DNA from: Candidatus Hinthialibacter antarcticus
GTDB lineage: Bacteria; Hinthialibacterota; Hinthialibacteria; Hinthialibacterales; Hinthialibacteraceae
Assembly (NCBI GenBank): GCA_030765645.1
Contig: JAVCCE010000015.1
Location: forward strand, 1-64,000
DNA length: 64,000 bases
Direction: 5' to 3'
The position numbers were made by a program, and so were the translations under genes. Positions 35,397 to 44,393 of this stretch are shown one piece after another (positions within the stretch are counted from its first letter, which is position 1; each line of letters begins with the position of its first letter). The notes beneath the pieces were generated by a model that ran no database searches, was not told the origin of the DNA, and was given only the letters and a program-made list of their open reading frames with translations.

Positions 35397-37061
35397 ATGT
35401 CGGGTTTGTTAGAATCAATGGTCGAACAGAAGCAACTGTCGGTTGCTGATGCAGAGAAACTGTTTGCGTTAATCGACCAGGGCAGCGTTCAAGCCGACTC
35501 GGAGGAAGATGTTTTACATTGGCTGGCGGTCGAGTATCAACTCCCCATCACATCCCTACAGGATGTGCCCATCGACCGCCAGCTACTTTCTGAATTTCCC
35601 GCGCGCGTCTTGTTGAAAGAAGAATTACTGCCGCTGCAGCGCACCAACGGCTCGGTCGATATCGCCACCAGCCGATTGTTTGCGACAGACGGCTTCGATG
35701 CGCTGCGTTCGATGACTCAATTAAAATTGCAACCAGTGCTGGCGCCGCGCGAAAGCATTTTGCGCGAGCTCAAAGAGCGCTTGGGCGTAGGCGCCGACAC
35801 CATCGACTCGCTCGACGACGACCTGAACCTGCAAATCGTTGAAGAATCGTCTGACGACAACGTCGACCTCGACCAGGCCGCCGGAGACGCCTCGATCATT
35901 AAATTCGTCAACCAGGTGTTCAGCGACGCCATCGACTTGCGCGCGACCGATATTCACATGGAGCCGTTTGAAGATGAACTGCGCATCCGCTACCGCATCG
36001 ACGGCGTGTTGCAGAGCGTACCGGTGCCGTCGCAGATCAAACGCTTTCAGCCCGCGATTGTCTCTCGCGTTAAAATCCTCAGCCATTTGAATATCGCCGA
36101 GAAGCGCCTGCCCCAGGACGGGCGCATTAAAATCCGCATTAAAGACGGCGAAGTCGACGTGCGTGTTTCCATCATCCCCATGCTGCACGGCGAAGCAGTG
36201 GTCATGCGGCTCTTGCGGCAGGATTCATCCATCCTGGCGCTAAGCGAACTGCACATGGCCGAGCGCGAAGACCAACTCTTTCGCAGCATTCTTGAATTAC
36301 CGCACGGCATCGTGTTGGTCACCGGGCCGACCGGCAGCGGGAAAACCACATCGTTGTATACCGCGCTGAGCGAGATTAACGACAGCGAGCGCAAGATCAT
36401 CACCATCGAAGACCCGATTGAATACCAGCTCAAAGGCATTAACCAGATTCAGGTGTCAGAGAAATCCGGCCTCACCTTTGCGCGGGGGCTGCGCTCGATT
36501 CTGCGCCACGACCCCGATGTGATTCTGATCGGTGAAATTCGCGATGAAGAAACCGCCCAGATCGCCGTGCAAGCCTCGTTGACCGGCCACCTGGTTTTCT
36601 CGACCCTACACACCAACGACGCCCCCGGCGCGATTACGCGCTTGATCGACATGGGCGTCGAGCCTTACCTGGTCGCCTCGTCGCTGGAAGCGATTCTGGC
36701 GCAACGGCTGGTGCGGGTGTTGTGTCCTCATTGCAAGCAGGAAGACCATACCGAAAAAACCCATGCGTTGCGTCAGCGCTTAGAGATACAAAGCGACGCC
36801 GTGATCTATCAAGCCACTGGCTGCGAAGAATGCCGCCAGACCGGCTTCCATGGACGCCGGGCAGTATTCGAGATGATGGGCATGACCAACGAAATTCGTG
36901 AGATGGTTTTAAATGAACATTCGTCCGGCGTCATCCGCCAGGCGGCGCTGCGTTCAGGCATGAACACGCTCAGCCAAGACGGATGGAGGCTGGTCGTGCA
37001 GGGCGCGACCACCGTCAACGAAGTCTTGCGCGTGACCAAAGACGAGGGCGTTAAAGCGTAA
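35397..37061 (+). CDS. gspE: Type II secretion ATPase GspE
   Basis: This 554-aa cytosolic hexameric ATPase powers pseudopilus growth. It has a T2SSE_N domain (about 15-130), the ATPase core with Walker A GPTGSGKTTSLYT near 310, an Asp box (ITIEDPIEYQL), Walker B LIGEIRDEETAQIA near 380, and the tetracysteine zinc motif CPHC...CEEC near 443 and 475 typical of GspE/PilB. A strong ribosome site (GGGAG) precedes the ATG. It is the first gene of an 11.6-kb operon in which most genes overlap or nearly touch. Confidence 0.97.
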   Translation: MSGLLESMVEQKQLSVADAEKLFALIDQGSVQADSEEDVLHWLAVEYQLPITSLQDVPIDRQLLSEFPARVLLKEELLPLQRTNGSVDIATSRLFATDGFDALRSMTQLKLQPVLAPRESILRELKERLGVGADTIDSLDDDLNLQIVEESSDDNVDLDQAAGDASIIKFVNQVFSDAIDLRATDIHMEPFEDELRIRYRIDGVLQSVPVPSQIKRFQPAIVSRVKILSHLNIAEKRLPQDGRIKIRIKDGEVDVRVSIIPMLHGEAVVMRLLRQDSSILALSELHMAEREDQLFRSILELPHGIVLVTGPTGSGKTTSLYTALSEINDSERKIITIEDPIEYQLKGINQIQVSEKSGLTFARGLRSILRHDPDVILIGEIRDEETAQIAVQASLTGHLVFSTLHTNDAPGAITRLIDMGVEPYLVASSLEAILAQRLVRVLCPHCKQEDHTEKTHALRQRLEIQSDAVIYQATGCEECRQTGFHGRRAVFEMMGMTNEIREMVLNEHSSGVIRQAALRSGMNTLSQDGWRLVVQGATTVNEVLRVTKDEGVKA

Positions 37062-37090
37062 CATATTTTCAGAAAAGAAGACGAAACCTG

Positions 37091-38317
37091 ATGTCACAAT
37101 ACCGATACCGCGTACTACAAAGCGATGGCTCGCTCTCAGAAGGGCTGATTGAAGCCCAAGGAAAAAACGACGCCTTCAGCCAACTAGAAGCGCGCGGTTG
37201 GAACCCCATTCAAATCGAAGAAGAACGCAACGGCAAGCAAAAAACCGCAGGACTGTTTGACGGCCTGCAATTCAGCCAGCGCGTTTCCTACAGCGAGTTA
37301 GAAAATTTCACCCGCCTCTTGTCAAACCTGCTGGCGGCGGGCATCCCGCTGAGCCGCGCTTTGGTGTTGTTATACAAAGAAACAGGCAACCCGGTCGCGT
37401 CCGCGCGTTGGAAGGAACTGCATGACCTGGTGGTCGACGGCAACTCGCTGGCCGACTCAATGGCGCAGTTCCCCGACACATTTCCACGCGTGTATGTCGC
37501 GATGGTGCAAGCGGGCGAGACGGGCGGCTTCTTAGATTTGGTGTTGCATCAGATCGCCGAATTCCAATCGCGTGAAAAAGATTTGCGCTCAAAGGTAATG
37601 TCCGCATTGATTTATCCGGCTGTCTTGCTGACCTTGGCGATTGCGGTAGTCATTTTCCTGATGGTCTTTTTCATCCCACGTTTTCAAAAATTATTCTCCG
37701 GCTTCGGCGCCGATTTACCTATGCTGACCCAAGTCATCGTCTCTGCCAGCGACATCATTCGCAACTACGGCGTATTCGTCGCCATCGCCGTAGGGGTCGC
37801 CTATTACTTTGCCCGCGCGTGGCTGGCGACTGACCAGGGCAAGCGCATCAAAGAAACCGCGCTGCTCAACCTGCCGGTCATCGGCCCGCTGAACGCAAAA
37901 TTCGCGATGGCGCGCTTCTGCCGCATGTTGGGGACGCTGCTCGGCGCGGGCGTTCCGCTCATTAACAGCCTCAACGTCGCGCGAAAATCCATTCAGAACC
38001 AGATTTTATCCGACGCGGTGTCGGAATCGATTGAAAGCGTAAAAAAAGGCGACCAACTCGCGACCAGTTTCGCCGACTGCAAGCAGTTGTTCCCCGGGAC
38101 GGTGCTTGAAATGATTAAAGTCGCTGAAGAAACCGGGCGGCTCGATCAAGAGTTGCTGCGTCTTTCTAACACGACCGAAAGCGACTTGGAGCGCAACTTG
38201 CGCACGGCGGTGTCGTTGTGCGAACCGCTGATGTTATTCATTATTGCGGGATTCATCGGGACGATTTTCGTCGGGATGGTGATCCCGATTTTTACCATAC
38301 AAGACTACATCAAATGA
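37091..38317 (+). CDS. gspF: Type II secretion inner-membrane platform protein GspF
   Basis: The 408-aa product has the two T2SSF repeats (FTRLLSNLLAAGIPLSRALV and FCRMLGTLLGAGVPLINSLN) and three membrane helices, the first near residue 175 (LIYPAVLLTLAIAVVIFLMV) and the last at the C-terminus (LMLFIIAGFIGTIFVGMVIP). It couples GspE to pseudopilus assembly. It starts 29 bp after gspE and is followed by gspG after 20 bp. Confidence 0.96.
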   Translation: MSQYRYRVLQSDGSLSEGLIEAQGKNDAFSQLEARGWNPIQIEEERNGKQKTAGLFDGLQFSQRVSYSELENFTRLLSNLLAAGIPLSRALVLLYKETGNPVASARWKELHDLVVDGNSLADSMAQFPDTFPRVYVAMVQAGETGGFLDLVLHQIAEFQSREKDLRSKVMSALIYPAVLLTLAIAVVIFLMVFFIPRFQKLFSGFGADLPMLTQVIVSASDIIRNYGVFVAIAVGVAYYFARAWLATDQGKRIKETALLNLPVIGPLNAKFAMARFCRMLGTLLGAGVPLINSLNVARKSIQNQILSDAVSESIESVKKGDQLATSFADCKQLFPGTVLEMIKVAEETGRLDQELLRLSNTTESDLERNLRTAVSLCEPLMLFIIAGFIGTIFVGMVIPIFTIQDYIK

Positions 38318-38337
38318 TGTTGAAGAGGAGACGCAGC

Positions 38338-38781
38338 ATGAACACAAAAACGAAACAGAAACAACGACGCCGCGCCCAAAGCGGCTTTACCCTGGTGGAG
38401 ATGTTGTTGGTGCTGGTGATTCTGGCGACCTTGGCGGCCATCGTCGTGCCCAAATTCGCCGGGCGATCCGAACAAGCCAAAGTCACCGCCGCCCTGACTC
38501 AGATCAAAAATCTCGAAATGGCGCTGGCCGCGTTTGAGGTCGACAACGGCTTTTATCCCAAAGGCAGCGGCGGGCTTGAAGACCTGGTCGAACCGCCCAA
38601 CAACGCCAACGACTGGCGCGGGCCGTATATCGACGACGTGCCCATCGACCCGTGGGGCAACGAATATGCGTATACCTATCCCGGCAAACATAACACGCGC
38701 GGGTTCGACATCCTTTCGATGGGGCCGGACGGACGCAGCGGCGGCGATGATGACATTAACAATTGGACGAAAAAGAAATAA
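38338..38781 (+). CDS. gspG: Major pseudopilin GspG
   Basis: The 147-aa prepilin has the class III leader MNTKTKQKQRRRAQSG cleaved before FTLVEMLLVLVILATLAAIV, with Glu5 of the mature form present. The C-domain has the GspG signature: DNGFYPKGSGGLEDLVEPP, DWRGPYIDD, PIDPWGNEYAY and SMGPDGRSGGDDDINNW, the acidic loop for calcium. GAGGAG sits before the ATG. It polymerises into the pseudopilus after cleavage by a GspO peptidase, which is not in this window. Confidence 0.97.
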   Translation: MNTKTKQKQRRRAQSGFTLVEMLLVLVILATLAAIVVPKFAGRSEQAKVTAALTQIKNLEMALAAFEVDNGFYPKGSGGLEDLVEPPNNANDWRGPYIDDVPIDPWGNEYAYTYPGKHNTRGFDILSMGPDGRSGGDDDINNWTKKK

Positions 38782-39298
38782 CCGGAGCGCCGCGCAAGGC
38801 TTCACCCTGATCGAGATGATCTTGGTGATGGGCCTGTTGACCATCATTGCTCTGATTTCAGCGCCGTCATTATCGCGCTTTTTTCGCGGCAACGAGATGC
38901 TCGATGAAGCCCGCCAGTTCTTAGCGCTGACCCGCTACGCCCGCGCGCAAGCGGTTTCGACCGGCGTCCCGATGCTTATGTGGATCGACTCTCCGCGCCA
39001 GGAATACGGCCTGAGACCACAGCCGGGCTATGAATTAGAGACCGACGAGAACATCGGCTTTGAATTGCCGGACGATATTGAATTTGAACTGTATCCCATA
39101 AACACCGACAAAGACGGCATGAATTATTTTGTGTTCGACGCCGAGGGCGGCATCGATGCGCAAAATGTAAAATTACTTCACTTTCAACGCAGCAACGAAA
39201 AAAACGAAGACGGAATCATCATCGTACAATCGTTGTTGCGCCCGGAATTTGAGATCGTGGATGAAGATGATGCGGATTTATCGTACTACATCCAATAA
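38747..39298 (+). CDS. gspH: Minor pseudopilin GspH-like
   Basis: The prepilin cleavage site AAQG/FTLIEMILVMGLLTIIALI is clear. The start is less so: the first in-frame ATGs at 38747 and 38750 lie inside the gspG end and give a short basic leader (MMTLTIGRKRNNRSAAQG). That fits a prepilin, so I place the start there; longer frames only read through gspG. The protein is about 183 aa with a GspH-like C-domain (FLALTRYARAQAVSTGVPML). The 35-bp overlap with gspG suggests translational coupling. Tip complex member. Confidence 0.85.
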   Translation: MMTLTIGRKRNNRSAAQGFTLIEMILVMGLLTIIALISAPSLSRFFRGNEMLDEARQFLALTRYARAQAVSTGVPMLMWIDSPRQEYGLRPQPGYELETDENIGFELPDDIEFELYPINTDKDGMNYFVFDAEGGIDAQNVKLLHFQRSNEKNEDGIIIVQSLLRPEFEIVDEDDADLSYYIQ

Positions 39299-39707
39299 AG
39301 CGCGGCGACGCGGCGTTCTATCTAGTAAGCGCGGGCAACGCGGCTTTACGTTTCCTGAGGTGTTGGCGGCGATGCTGTTCACCGCCATTGTGATTCCCAC
39401 CGCGTTGCAGGGAATATCCATCGCCCACCGCGCGTCGGTCTATTCGCAGCGCCAAGCGGTCGCCGTACGTCTGGCGGAACAAGTGATGAACGAAACCATC
39501 ATCAACCAGGACTGGCAGACGGGACGCAATGAGGGGAGTTTTGAAAACGAACACCCCTTCTTTCATTGGAAAATGACATCTGAAACCTGGCAACAAGACG
39601 ACATGACGGAACTCACGGTGTACGTGTTTTTTCCATTACAAGGCCAAGAGCGTTTCATACAGCTCAGCGCCTTAGTCAGCGACGACGAATTGAATGAAGA
39701 GAGTTAA
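39261..39707 (+). CDS. gspI: Minor pseudopilin GspI-like
   Basis: A basic leader (KARRRGVLSSKRGQRG) precedes FTFPEVLAAMLFTAIVIPTA, with the +5 Glu, followed by a short 110-residue domain (VAVRLAEQVMNETIINQDWQ). Size and position match GspI. The frame overlaps the end of gspH. ATG 39261 is my choice; a TTG at 39249 and ATGs at 39267 and 39270 are alternatives, and no strong ribosome site separates them. The product belongs to the pseudopilus tip with GspJ and GspK. Confidence 0.85.
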   Translation: MKMMRIYRTTSNKARRRGVLSSKRGQRGFTFPEVLAAMLFTAIVIPTALQGISIAHRASVYSQRQAVAVRLAEQVMNETIINQDWQTGRNEGSFENEHPFFHWKMTSETWQQDDMTELTVYVFFPLQGQERFIQLSALVSDDELNEES

Positions 39708-40527
39708 GCGGAACATACCCGGCGAAAGAGGGTTCACCCTGATCGAGTTGCTGTCGGCGACGGCGATCTCGGCGATCTTAATCATTTCGCTGAATACCGT
39801 TCTCTATAACGCATTCAACATGCGCGACCGCTCCTATGAATCCGTCTCCCGCACCAGCGCGCAACAATACGCCGTCAGCGTGATGAAGCGCGACCTCAAA
39901 CAGATGCTCCCGCCCAGCGAAGCCCTCGAAAGCGAGATCATCGGCGAAGACATTGGCGGGCGCGACATGCCTATTTCTCAATTGGAGTTCTATACAACCT
40001 CCGGCGCGTTCGACTCGTCTCAACCTTGGAGCGACGTCCAACGGGTGGAATACACTCTCAAAGAAATCCCCGCGATGTACGAAAGCGGAGTCGGCCCAGA
40101 AGACAGTTTGTACCTAGTCCGCTCGATTGAACAAAACGTGCTCGCGCAAACCGATGACGAGCCTCCCGTCCAGGCGTTGCTGGCTGACGTGCGCGGCTTC
40201 ATGGTCTCATATTACGACGGCGAATCGTGGAGCGAAACGTGGGACAGCAGCGAAATGGCGGAAGACGACGAGGAAACGGCGTTGTTGCCGCAAGCGGTCC
40301 GCGTACAACTAATACTTGCAAAACCAAGCGATGAAGCTGCGGTCGATGTCAATCTAAAACAACAGCCGCTCGAACAAATTGAGTTCCTCGTCCCGATCAC
40401 CATGCAATCCATCACTCAGCCCGAAGAGGACGAAGAGACCGCAGAGACTGCATCCAGCGACGGAGAAAACAACAACCCCAACAGCGAAAATAACAACGAC
40501 GGGCAAAGCGGAGGAACGCAACGATGA
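39694..40527 (+). CDS. gspJ: Minor pseudopilin GspJ-like
   Basis: The 277-aa protein has a prepilin leader MKRVKRNIPGERG before FTLIELLSATAISAILIISL and a beta-rich C-domain (ISQLEFYTTSGAFDSSQPW; VQRVEYTLKEIPAMYESG). Its tail is acidic and Asn-rich (EEDEETAETASSDGENNN), which is unusual. It overlaps gspI by 14 bp and gspK by 4 bp (ATGA). It forms the tip complex with GspI and GspK. Confidence 0.88.
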   Translation: MKRVKRNIPGERGFTLIELLSATAISAILIISLNTVLYNAFNMRDRSYESVSRTSAQQYAVSVMKRDLKQMLPPSEALESEIIGEDIGGRDMPISQLEFYTTSGAFDSSQPWSDVQRVEYTLKEIPAMYESGVGPEDSLYLVRSIEQNVLAQTDDEPPVQALLADVRGFMVSYYDGESWSETWDSSEMAEDDEETALLPQAVRVQLILAKPSDEAAVDVNLKQQPLEQIEFLVPITMQSITQPEEDEETAETASSDGENNNPNSENNNDGQSGGTQR

Positions 40528-41885
40528 AGCGCTCCTCGATTTCTCATCGCATAAAACGTAATCACAACGCGCAATCGGGCGCGGTATTAATTATCGTATT
40601 ATGGATCGCAGCCGGGCTGGTGACTGTCGCCTTGCTGTTTGGTCAGTCAATGATGTTTGAGTATCGCATTTCAGAAAATTCCAAAGCGGGCGCCCAGGCC
40701 GAATTCGCCGTCGAAAGCGCGGCGCGATACGCGACCCATATTTTAGAGAACCTTGAAACAAGCGGCTCGGTTCCTGATGAAGACGAATATTACCCCGAGG
40801 CGGTACAGATCGGCGAATCCCTGTTGTGGATGATCGGGCGCAACCATCAGGATTCGACCGATAGCATTCCTGAATTTGGATTGATTGACGAAGGCTCCAA
40901 GTTAAACATCAACACCGCGACGGTGGAAATGTTAGAGGCCCTCCCGGGCATGACCGAACAATTCGCCGCCGCCATCATCGACTGGCGCGACGAAGACGAC
41001 GAGGTCACGGAGAACGGCGCCGAGGCCGATGCGTATGCGATGTTGAATCCATCCTACCAATGCAAAAACGCCCCGTTTGAAACGGTGTTTGAATTACGCA
41101 TGGTCTATCAGGCCGACGACGATGTATTGTTTGGCGAAGACGCCAACCTGAATGGCTTACTCGACCCCAACGAAAGCGACGGCGATATTTCTCTGCCCAG
41201 CGACAACCGCGACGGCGCGCTCGACGCAGGCCTGTTTGAATACGTCACCGTCTACAGCCGCGTTCCCAACACCAATAGCGAAGGCGAAGCGCGGGTCAAC
41301 ATTAACGGCGACGACGACCAAGCCTTGACCACGCTGTTCACTGAAACCTTCGGCTCTGAACGGGGCGGTCAAATCACGACGTCGCAAGGTCAGGGACAAG
41401 ACGACTTTACCAGCCTGTTGCAGTTCTACATGGTCAGCGGTCTCAGCGAAGAAGAGTTCGCACAAATCGAAACGGAAATCTCCATCAGCGACGACGAATA
41501 TCAACCGGGCCTCATCAACGTCAACACCGCCAGCGCAATCGTCTTGGCGTGCGTCCCCGGCATTGATGAATCCCAGGCGCAAGAAATCGCCTCGCAACAA
41601 GCAGACCATCTCGAAGACAATTCCGTCGCCTGGGTCAAAGATATTTTAGGCGACGAAAACACCATCCAAGCCGGGCCGTATCTGACCGGGCAATCGTATC
41701 AGTTCACCGTTGACGCGGCGGCGGTGGGGCGTCATGGCCGGGGGTTCCGGCGTACGCGCTTCGTCATCGACCTCAGCGAGGGAGAAGCAAAAATCGTCTA
41801 TCGCCGCGACTTGAGCGGAATGGGTTGGGCGCTGGGCGAACGCCTGCGCCGCGATCTCATGCAATGGAAGGAGTCAGCGCTGTGA
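40524..41885 (+). CDS. gspK: Minor pseudopilin GspK
   Basis: The 453-aa protein has a leader ending AQSG before AVLIIVLWIAAGLVTVALLF, lacking Glu at +5 as expected for GspK. It then has the SAM-like helical domains (FGLIDEGSKLNINTATVEML; LINVNTASAIVLACVPGIDE) that cap the pseudopilus. It is longer than many GspK proteins because of an acidic insert near 200-290 containing GEDANLNGLLDPNESDGD, an EF-hand-like loop. It begins with an ATGA overlap from gspJ. Confidence 0.93.
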   Translation: MKRSSISHRIKRNHNAQSGAVLIIVLWIAAGLVTVALLFGQSMMFEYRISENSKAGAQAEFAVESAARYATHILENLETSGSVPDEDEYYPEAVQIGESLLWMIGRNHQDSTDSIPEFGLIDEGSKLNINTATVEMLEALPGMTEQFAAAIIDWRDEDDEVTENGAEADAYAMLNPSYQCKNAPFETVFELRMVYQADDDVLFGEDANLNGLLDPNESDGDISLPSDNRDGALDAGLFEYVTVYSRVPNTNSEGEARVNINGDDDQALTTLFTETFGSERGGQITTSQGQGQDDFTSLLQFYMVSGLSEEEFAQIETEISISDDEYQPGLINVNTASAIVLACVPGIDESQAQEIASQQADHLEDNSVAWVKDILGDENTIQAGPYLTGQSYQFTVDAAAVGRHGRGFRRTRFVIDLSEGEAKIVYRRDLSGMGWALGERLRRDLMQWKESAL

Positions 41886-43288
41886 TTGGTTCGCAGTCAT
41901 CGGTATATAAATCTATCATCGGCATCGAATTTGAGCGCGAATCGGTCAAAGCGGTTTCTGCGGTTAAAAACGGGCATGGATTAAAAATCAAAAAAACGCT
42001 CAGTGCCCCCATCGAAGCCGATTGGCTTTTGTCGAATCCCGACCGATTGGGCGAAGAAATTCGCGCACAATTCGCCCAAGTGGGCATTCAAGAATCGCAT
42101 TGCATGATCTGCCTGCCGCTGCAATGGATTTTGAAACACCGTATCGAAGTCCCCGACTTGTCCCCCGAGGATTTACAAAATTACATCCGCCTGCAAGCCG
42201 AGCGCGCGTTTCCCTTCCCGCTCGATGAGTTGTCGCTCTCAACCACCTGGTATCAAACCAGCGACGGCAAGCGCTTTGCGTCGATTGCGGCCGTGCGTTT
42301 GTCGCACATTGAAACGCTGCGCGCCGTTTGCAAAAAAGCCAAACTCACGCCGGTGAGTTTCACCATCGGGCTGCCGCCGGATTCAAAAGACGCCCAATGC
42401 GAAAACGCCGTGTTCCTTAAAAAGCGAGAAGACGGCATTGATTGCCAGATCATCCGCCAAGGCAAAATGATCGGCTTTCGTTTTCTTGAAACCAACTGGA
42501 CGCATGATTTACAAGACGCCGTCCCCGCGCTGTTTCGCGACATTCGCGTAACCCTCAGCGAACTTCCGCTTTCAGTGCAAACCGCAATCCGCACTCTCGT
42601 GATCTGCGGCCCGCAAGAATGGGTCGACGATTTCAGCCGCCATGCGGCCCCGTTTGCGGATGCAATGAACATGCGCCGGCTTCAGTTCAACACGCTGCCG
42701 CAGCAGCCGGCGGTGATGAACGGCGACGCCTATTGGATCAGCCCCATCTATCAAGCGGCTAACCAATTCGTCCGTGACAAAAAAGCCCAGATCGAGTTTC
42801 TTCCGCCCAAAGTGAACCGGCTCAAACAATGGGCGTCAAAAATTTCTTCGCGCGGCAGCCTGCTCGCGGGCGCGTCAGTCTCAATCGTGCTGGTTGTCGT
42901 CATCGCCGCGCTGCTTTATCAGCATTTCACCTGGTCGGGCCTGAATTCCCGTTGGGAGAAAATCCGCGACCAGGTAGATGAAGTCAGCCTCATTCAAAAC
43001 AACGTCAGGCAATTTCGCCCGTGGTTTGACGAATCGCTGCCGGTCTTATCGAGCATTCAGAGCCTGGTCGAAGCGTTCCCTGAAGAAGGCAGCGTATGGG
43101 TGAAGATCATTGAGATCGACGGAAACCAGGCGATTTCCTGTTCCGGCTTCACCCGCGACAATCGGGCGCTTTCAGAAATGCTGAACCGCTTATATCAAGA
43201 CGAGCGCATCCAAAACTTAAATCTCGAACAACGGCTCGGCGAAGCGCCTACTACATTCACCTTTAAATTTCAGTGGATCGGCAACTAA
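41882..43288 (+). CDS. gspL: GspL-like protein: PilM-type actin fold fused to a PilN-type membrane domain
   Basis: A GTG start at 41882 has AAGGAG 8 nt upstream and overlaps the gspK stop as GTGA, so I prefer it to a start at 41825 inside gspK. The 468-aa product has a cytosolic actin-like part (SIIGIEFERESVKAVSAVKN; LPLQWILKHRIEVPDLSPED), one membrane helix near 340 (GASVSIVLVVVIAALLY), and a periplasmic ferredoxin-like domain (WVKIIEIDGNQAISCSGFTR). It recruits GspE to the inner membrane. Confidence 0.88.
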   Translation: MIGSQSSVYKSIIGIEFERESVKAVSAVKNGHGLKIKKTLSAPIEADWLLSNPDRLGEEIRAQFAQVGIQESHCMICLPLQWILKHRIEVPDLSPEDLQNYIRLQAERAFPFPLDELSLSTTWYQTSDGKRFASIAAVRLSHIETLRAVCKKAKLTPVSFTIGLPPDSKDAQCENAVFLKKREDGIDCQIIRQGKMIGFRFLETNWTHDLQDAVPALFRDIRVTLSELPLSVQTAIRTLVICGPQEWVDDFSRHAAPFADAMNMRRLQFNTLPQQPAVMNGDAYWISPIYQAANQFVRDKKAQIEFLPPKVNRLKQWASKISSRGSLLAGASVSIVLVVVIAALLYQHFTWSGLNSRWEKIRDQVDEVSLIQNNVRQFRPWFDESLPVLSSIQSLVEAFPEEGSVWVKIIEIDGNQAISCSGFTRDNRALSEMLNRLYQDERIQNLNLEQRLGEAPTTFTFKFQWIGN

Positions 43289-43291
43289 ACC

Positions 43292-43831
43292 ATGAACAGC
43301 GAAAACAGACAACGAACGTTAGTGATCGCCGCCATACTTTGCTTTGCGTTGTTCGCGGGCGACAAACTCATCGCGTCTCCATTGATCGCCTACTGGCAAG
43401 AGACCGCCGAAGACGTTGCGGCGTTGCGTCAGTCGCTTGCGGAAGGCGAACTGTTGCTTTCGCGCGAAGGGTCGCTGCGCAACCGCTGGCACATAATGCA
43501 GCGCGACGCCTTGCCCGCCGACAAGCCGCAAGCGGAAAGCCTCGTTCTGCAAGCGGTCGACCATTGGGTCAATGAAAGCGGCGTCAACATTCTTTCATTC
43601 AAGCCGCAATGGAAAGACCAGGACGATACCTATTTCACATTAGAATGCCGCGCATCGCTGCAAGGCCCGATTCGCTCCATCACTCATTTTTTACATCAAC
43701 TCGAGAGCGACCCCTTGTCGCTCAAAGTGGAAGACATCGATCTCATCGCCCGCGATGAGACGGGAAACGAACTCACTCTGACCGTTGTGTTCAGCGGTCT
43801 TCAATTTAAACCGGATACAGACGATGAATAA
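43292..43831 (+). CDS. gspM: GspM/PilO-like inner-membrane protein
   Basis: The 179-aa protein has an N-terminal membrane helix (TLVIAAILCFALFAGDKLI), a coiled segment (DVAALRQSLAEGELLLSREG), and a periplasmic ferredoxin-like domain (RSITHFLHQLESDPLSLKVE). This is the GspM/PilO plan: it pairs with the GspL periplasmic domain. It follows gspL by 3 bp and overlaps the next gene by 8 bp. Confidence 0.85.
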   Translation: MNSENRQRTLVIAAILCFALFAGDKLIASPLIAYWQETAEDVAALRQSLAEGELLLSREGSLRNRWHIMQRDALPADKPQAESLVLQAVDHWVNESGVNILSFKPQWKDQDDTYFTLECRASLQGPIRSITHFLHQLESDPLSLKVEDIDLIARDETGNELTLTVVFSGLQFKPDTDDE

Positions 43832-44393
43832 TACAAAAACGCACCCGCTTCCTTCATTCGCCTCCGTCGCGCTCCTTCTTTTTTTGGGAACGCTGCTCGC
43901 GGCGCCATGCTTCAGTCAGGAAAGTTCCAACGAAGAGACAAACGAACTTTCGACGTTCCGCCTGATCTATGAACGCAACATCTTCAATCCAAACCGGGAA
44001 AAGGAAATTGAACAACCGGTGGTTGAAGTAAAACCGCAGGCGGATGAAATTTCGCTGGTCGGAACCCTTGTCACCGAGACCCAGCGCTTCGCCTTTTTCG
44101 ACGGCTCGTCTTCGAGTTACCGCCGCGTACTGACCGTCGGCGCAGAAATCGGCGGCGGCGTCATCCAGGCCATTGAAATCTCAAGCCTTCATCTTCGTTT
44201 CGGCGATGAAGAGATGGTCCTCCCCGTCGGCAAAGGGCTGGCGAGAGAAGAAGGACAACCGTGGCGCCTGCAAGACGCCCCGCGCCGGGTGGAACTCAAA
44301 CCCAAAAATGACGGCCCAAAAGAACAACCCACACCAGCCACCGACCTGTTGCGCAGACTCATGGAAAAACGAAATCAGGAGCAAAGCCAATGA
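43824..44393 (+). CDS. GspC/PilP-like periplasmic connector protein
   Basis: From the ATG at 43824 the 189-aa protein has a signal or anchor helix (FASVALLLFLGTLLAAPCFS), the phrase YERNIFNPNR common before the HR domain of GspC, and then an HR/PilP-like beta domain (ISLVGTLVTETQRFAFFDGS; GAEIGGGVIQAIEISSLHLR). Such proteins link the inner-membrane platform to the N0 domain of the secretin, and the next gene encodes that N0. I cannot tell GspC from GspN or PilP with certainty. The tail is rich in charged residues. It overlaps both neighbours by a few bases. Confidence 0.75.
   Translation: MNNTKTHPLPSFASVALLLFLGTLLAAPCFSQESSNEETNELSTFRLIYERNIFNPNREKEIEQPVVEVKPQADEISLVGTLVTETQRFAFFDGSSSSYRRVLTVGAEIGGGVIQAIEISSLHLRFGDEEMVLPVGKGLAREEGQPWRLQDAPRRVELKPKNDGPKEQPTPATDLLRRLMEKRNQEQSQ

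Noticed and set aside
41825..41881. Longer GspL start within gspK
   Set aside because: The GTG at 41882 has an ideal ribosome site and the GTGA overlap; the upstream extension is not conserved in character.
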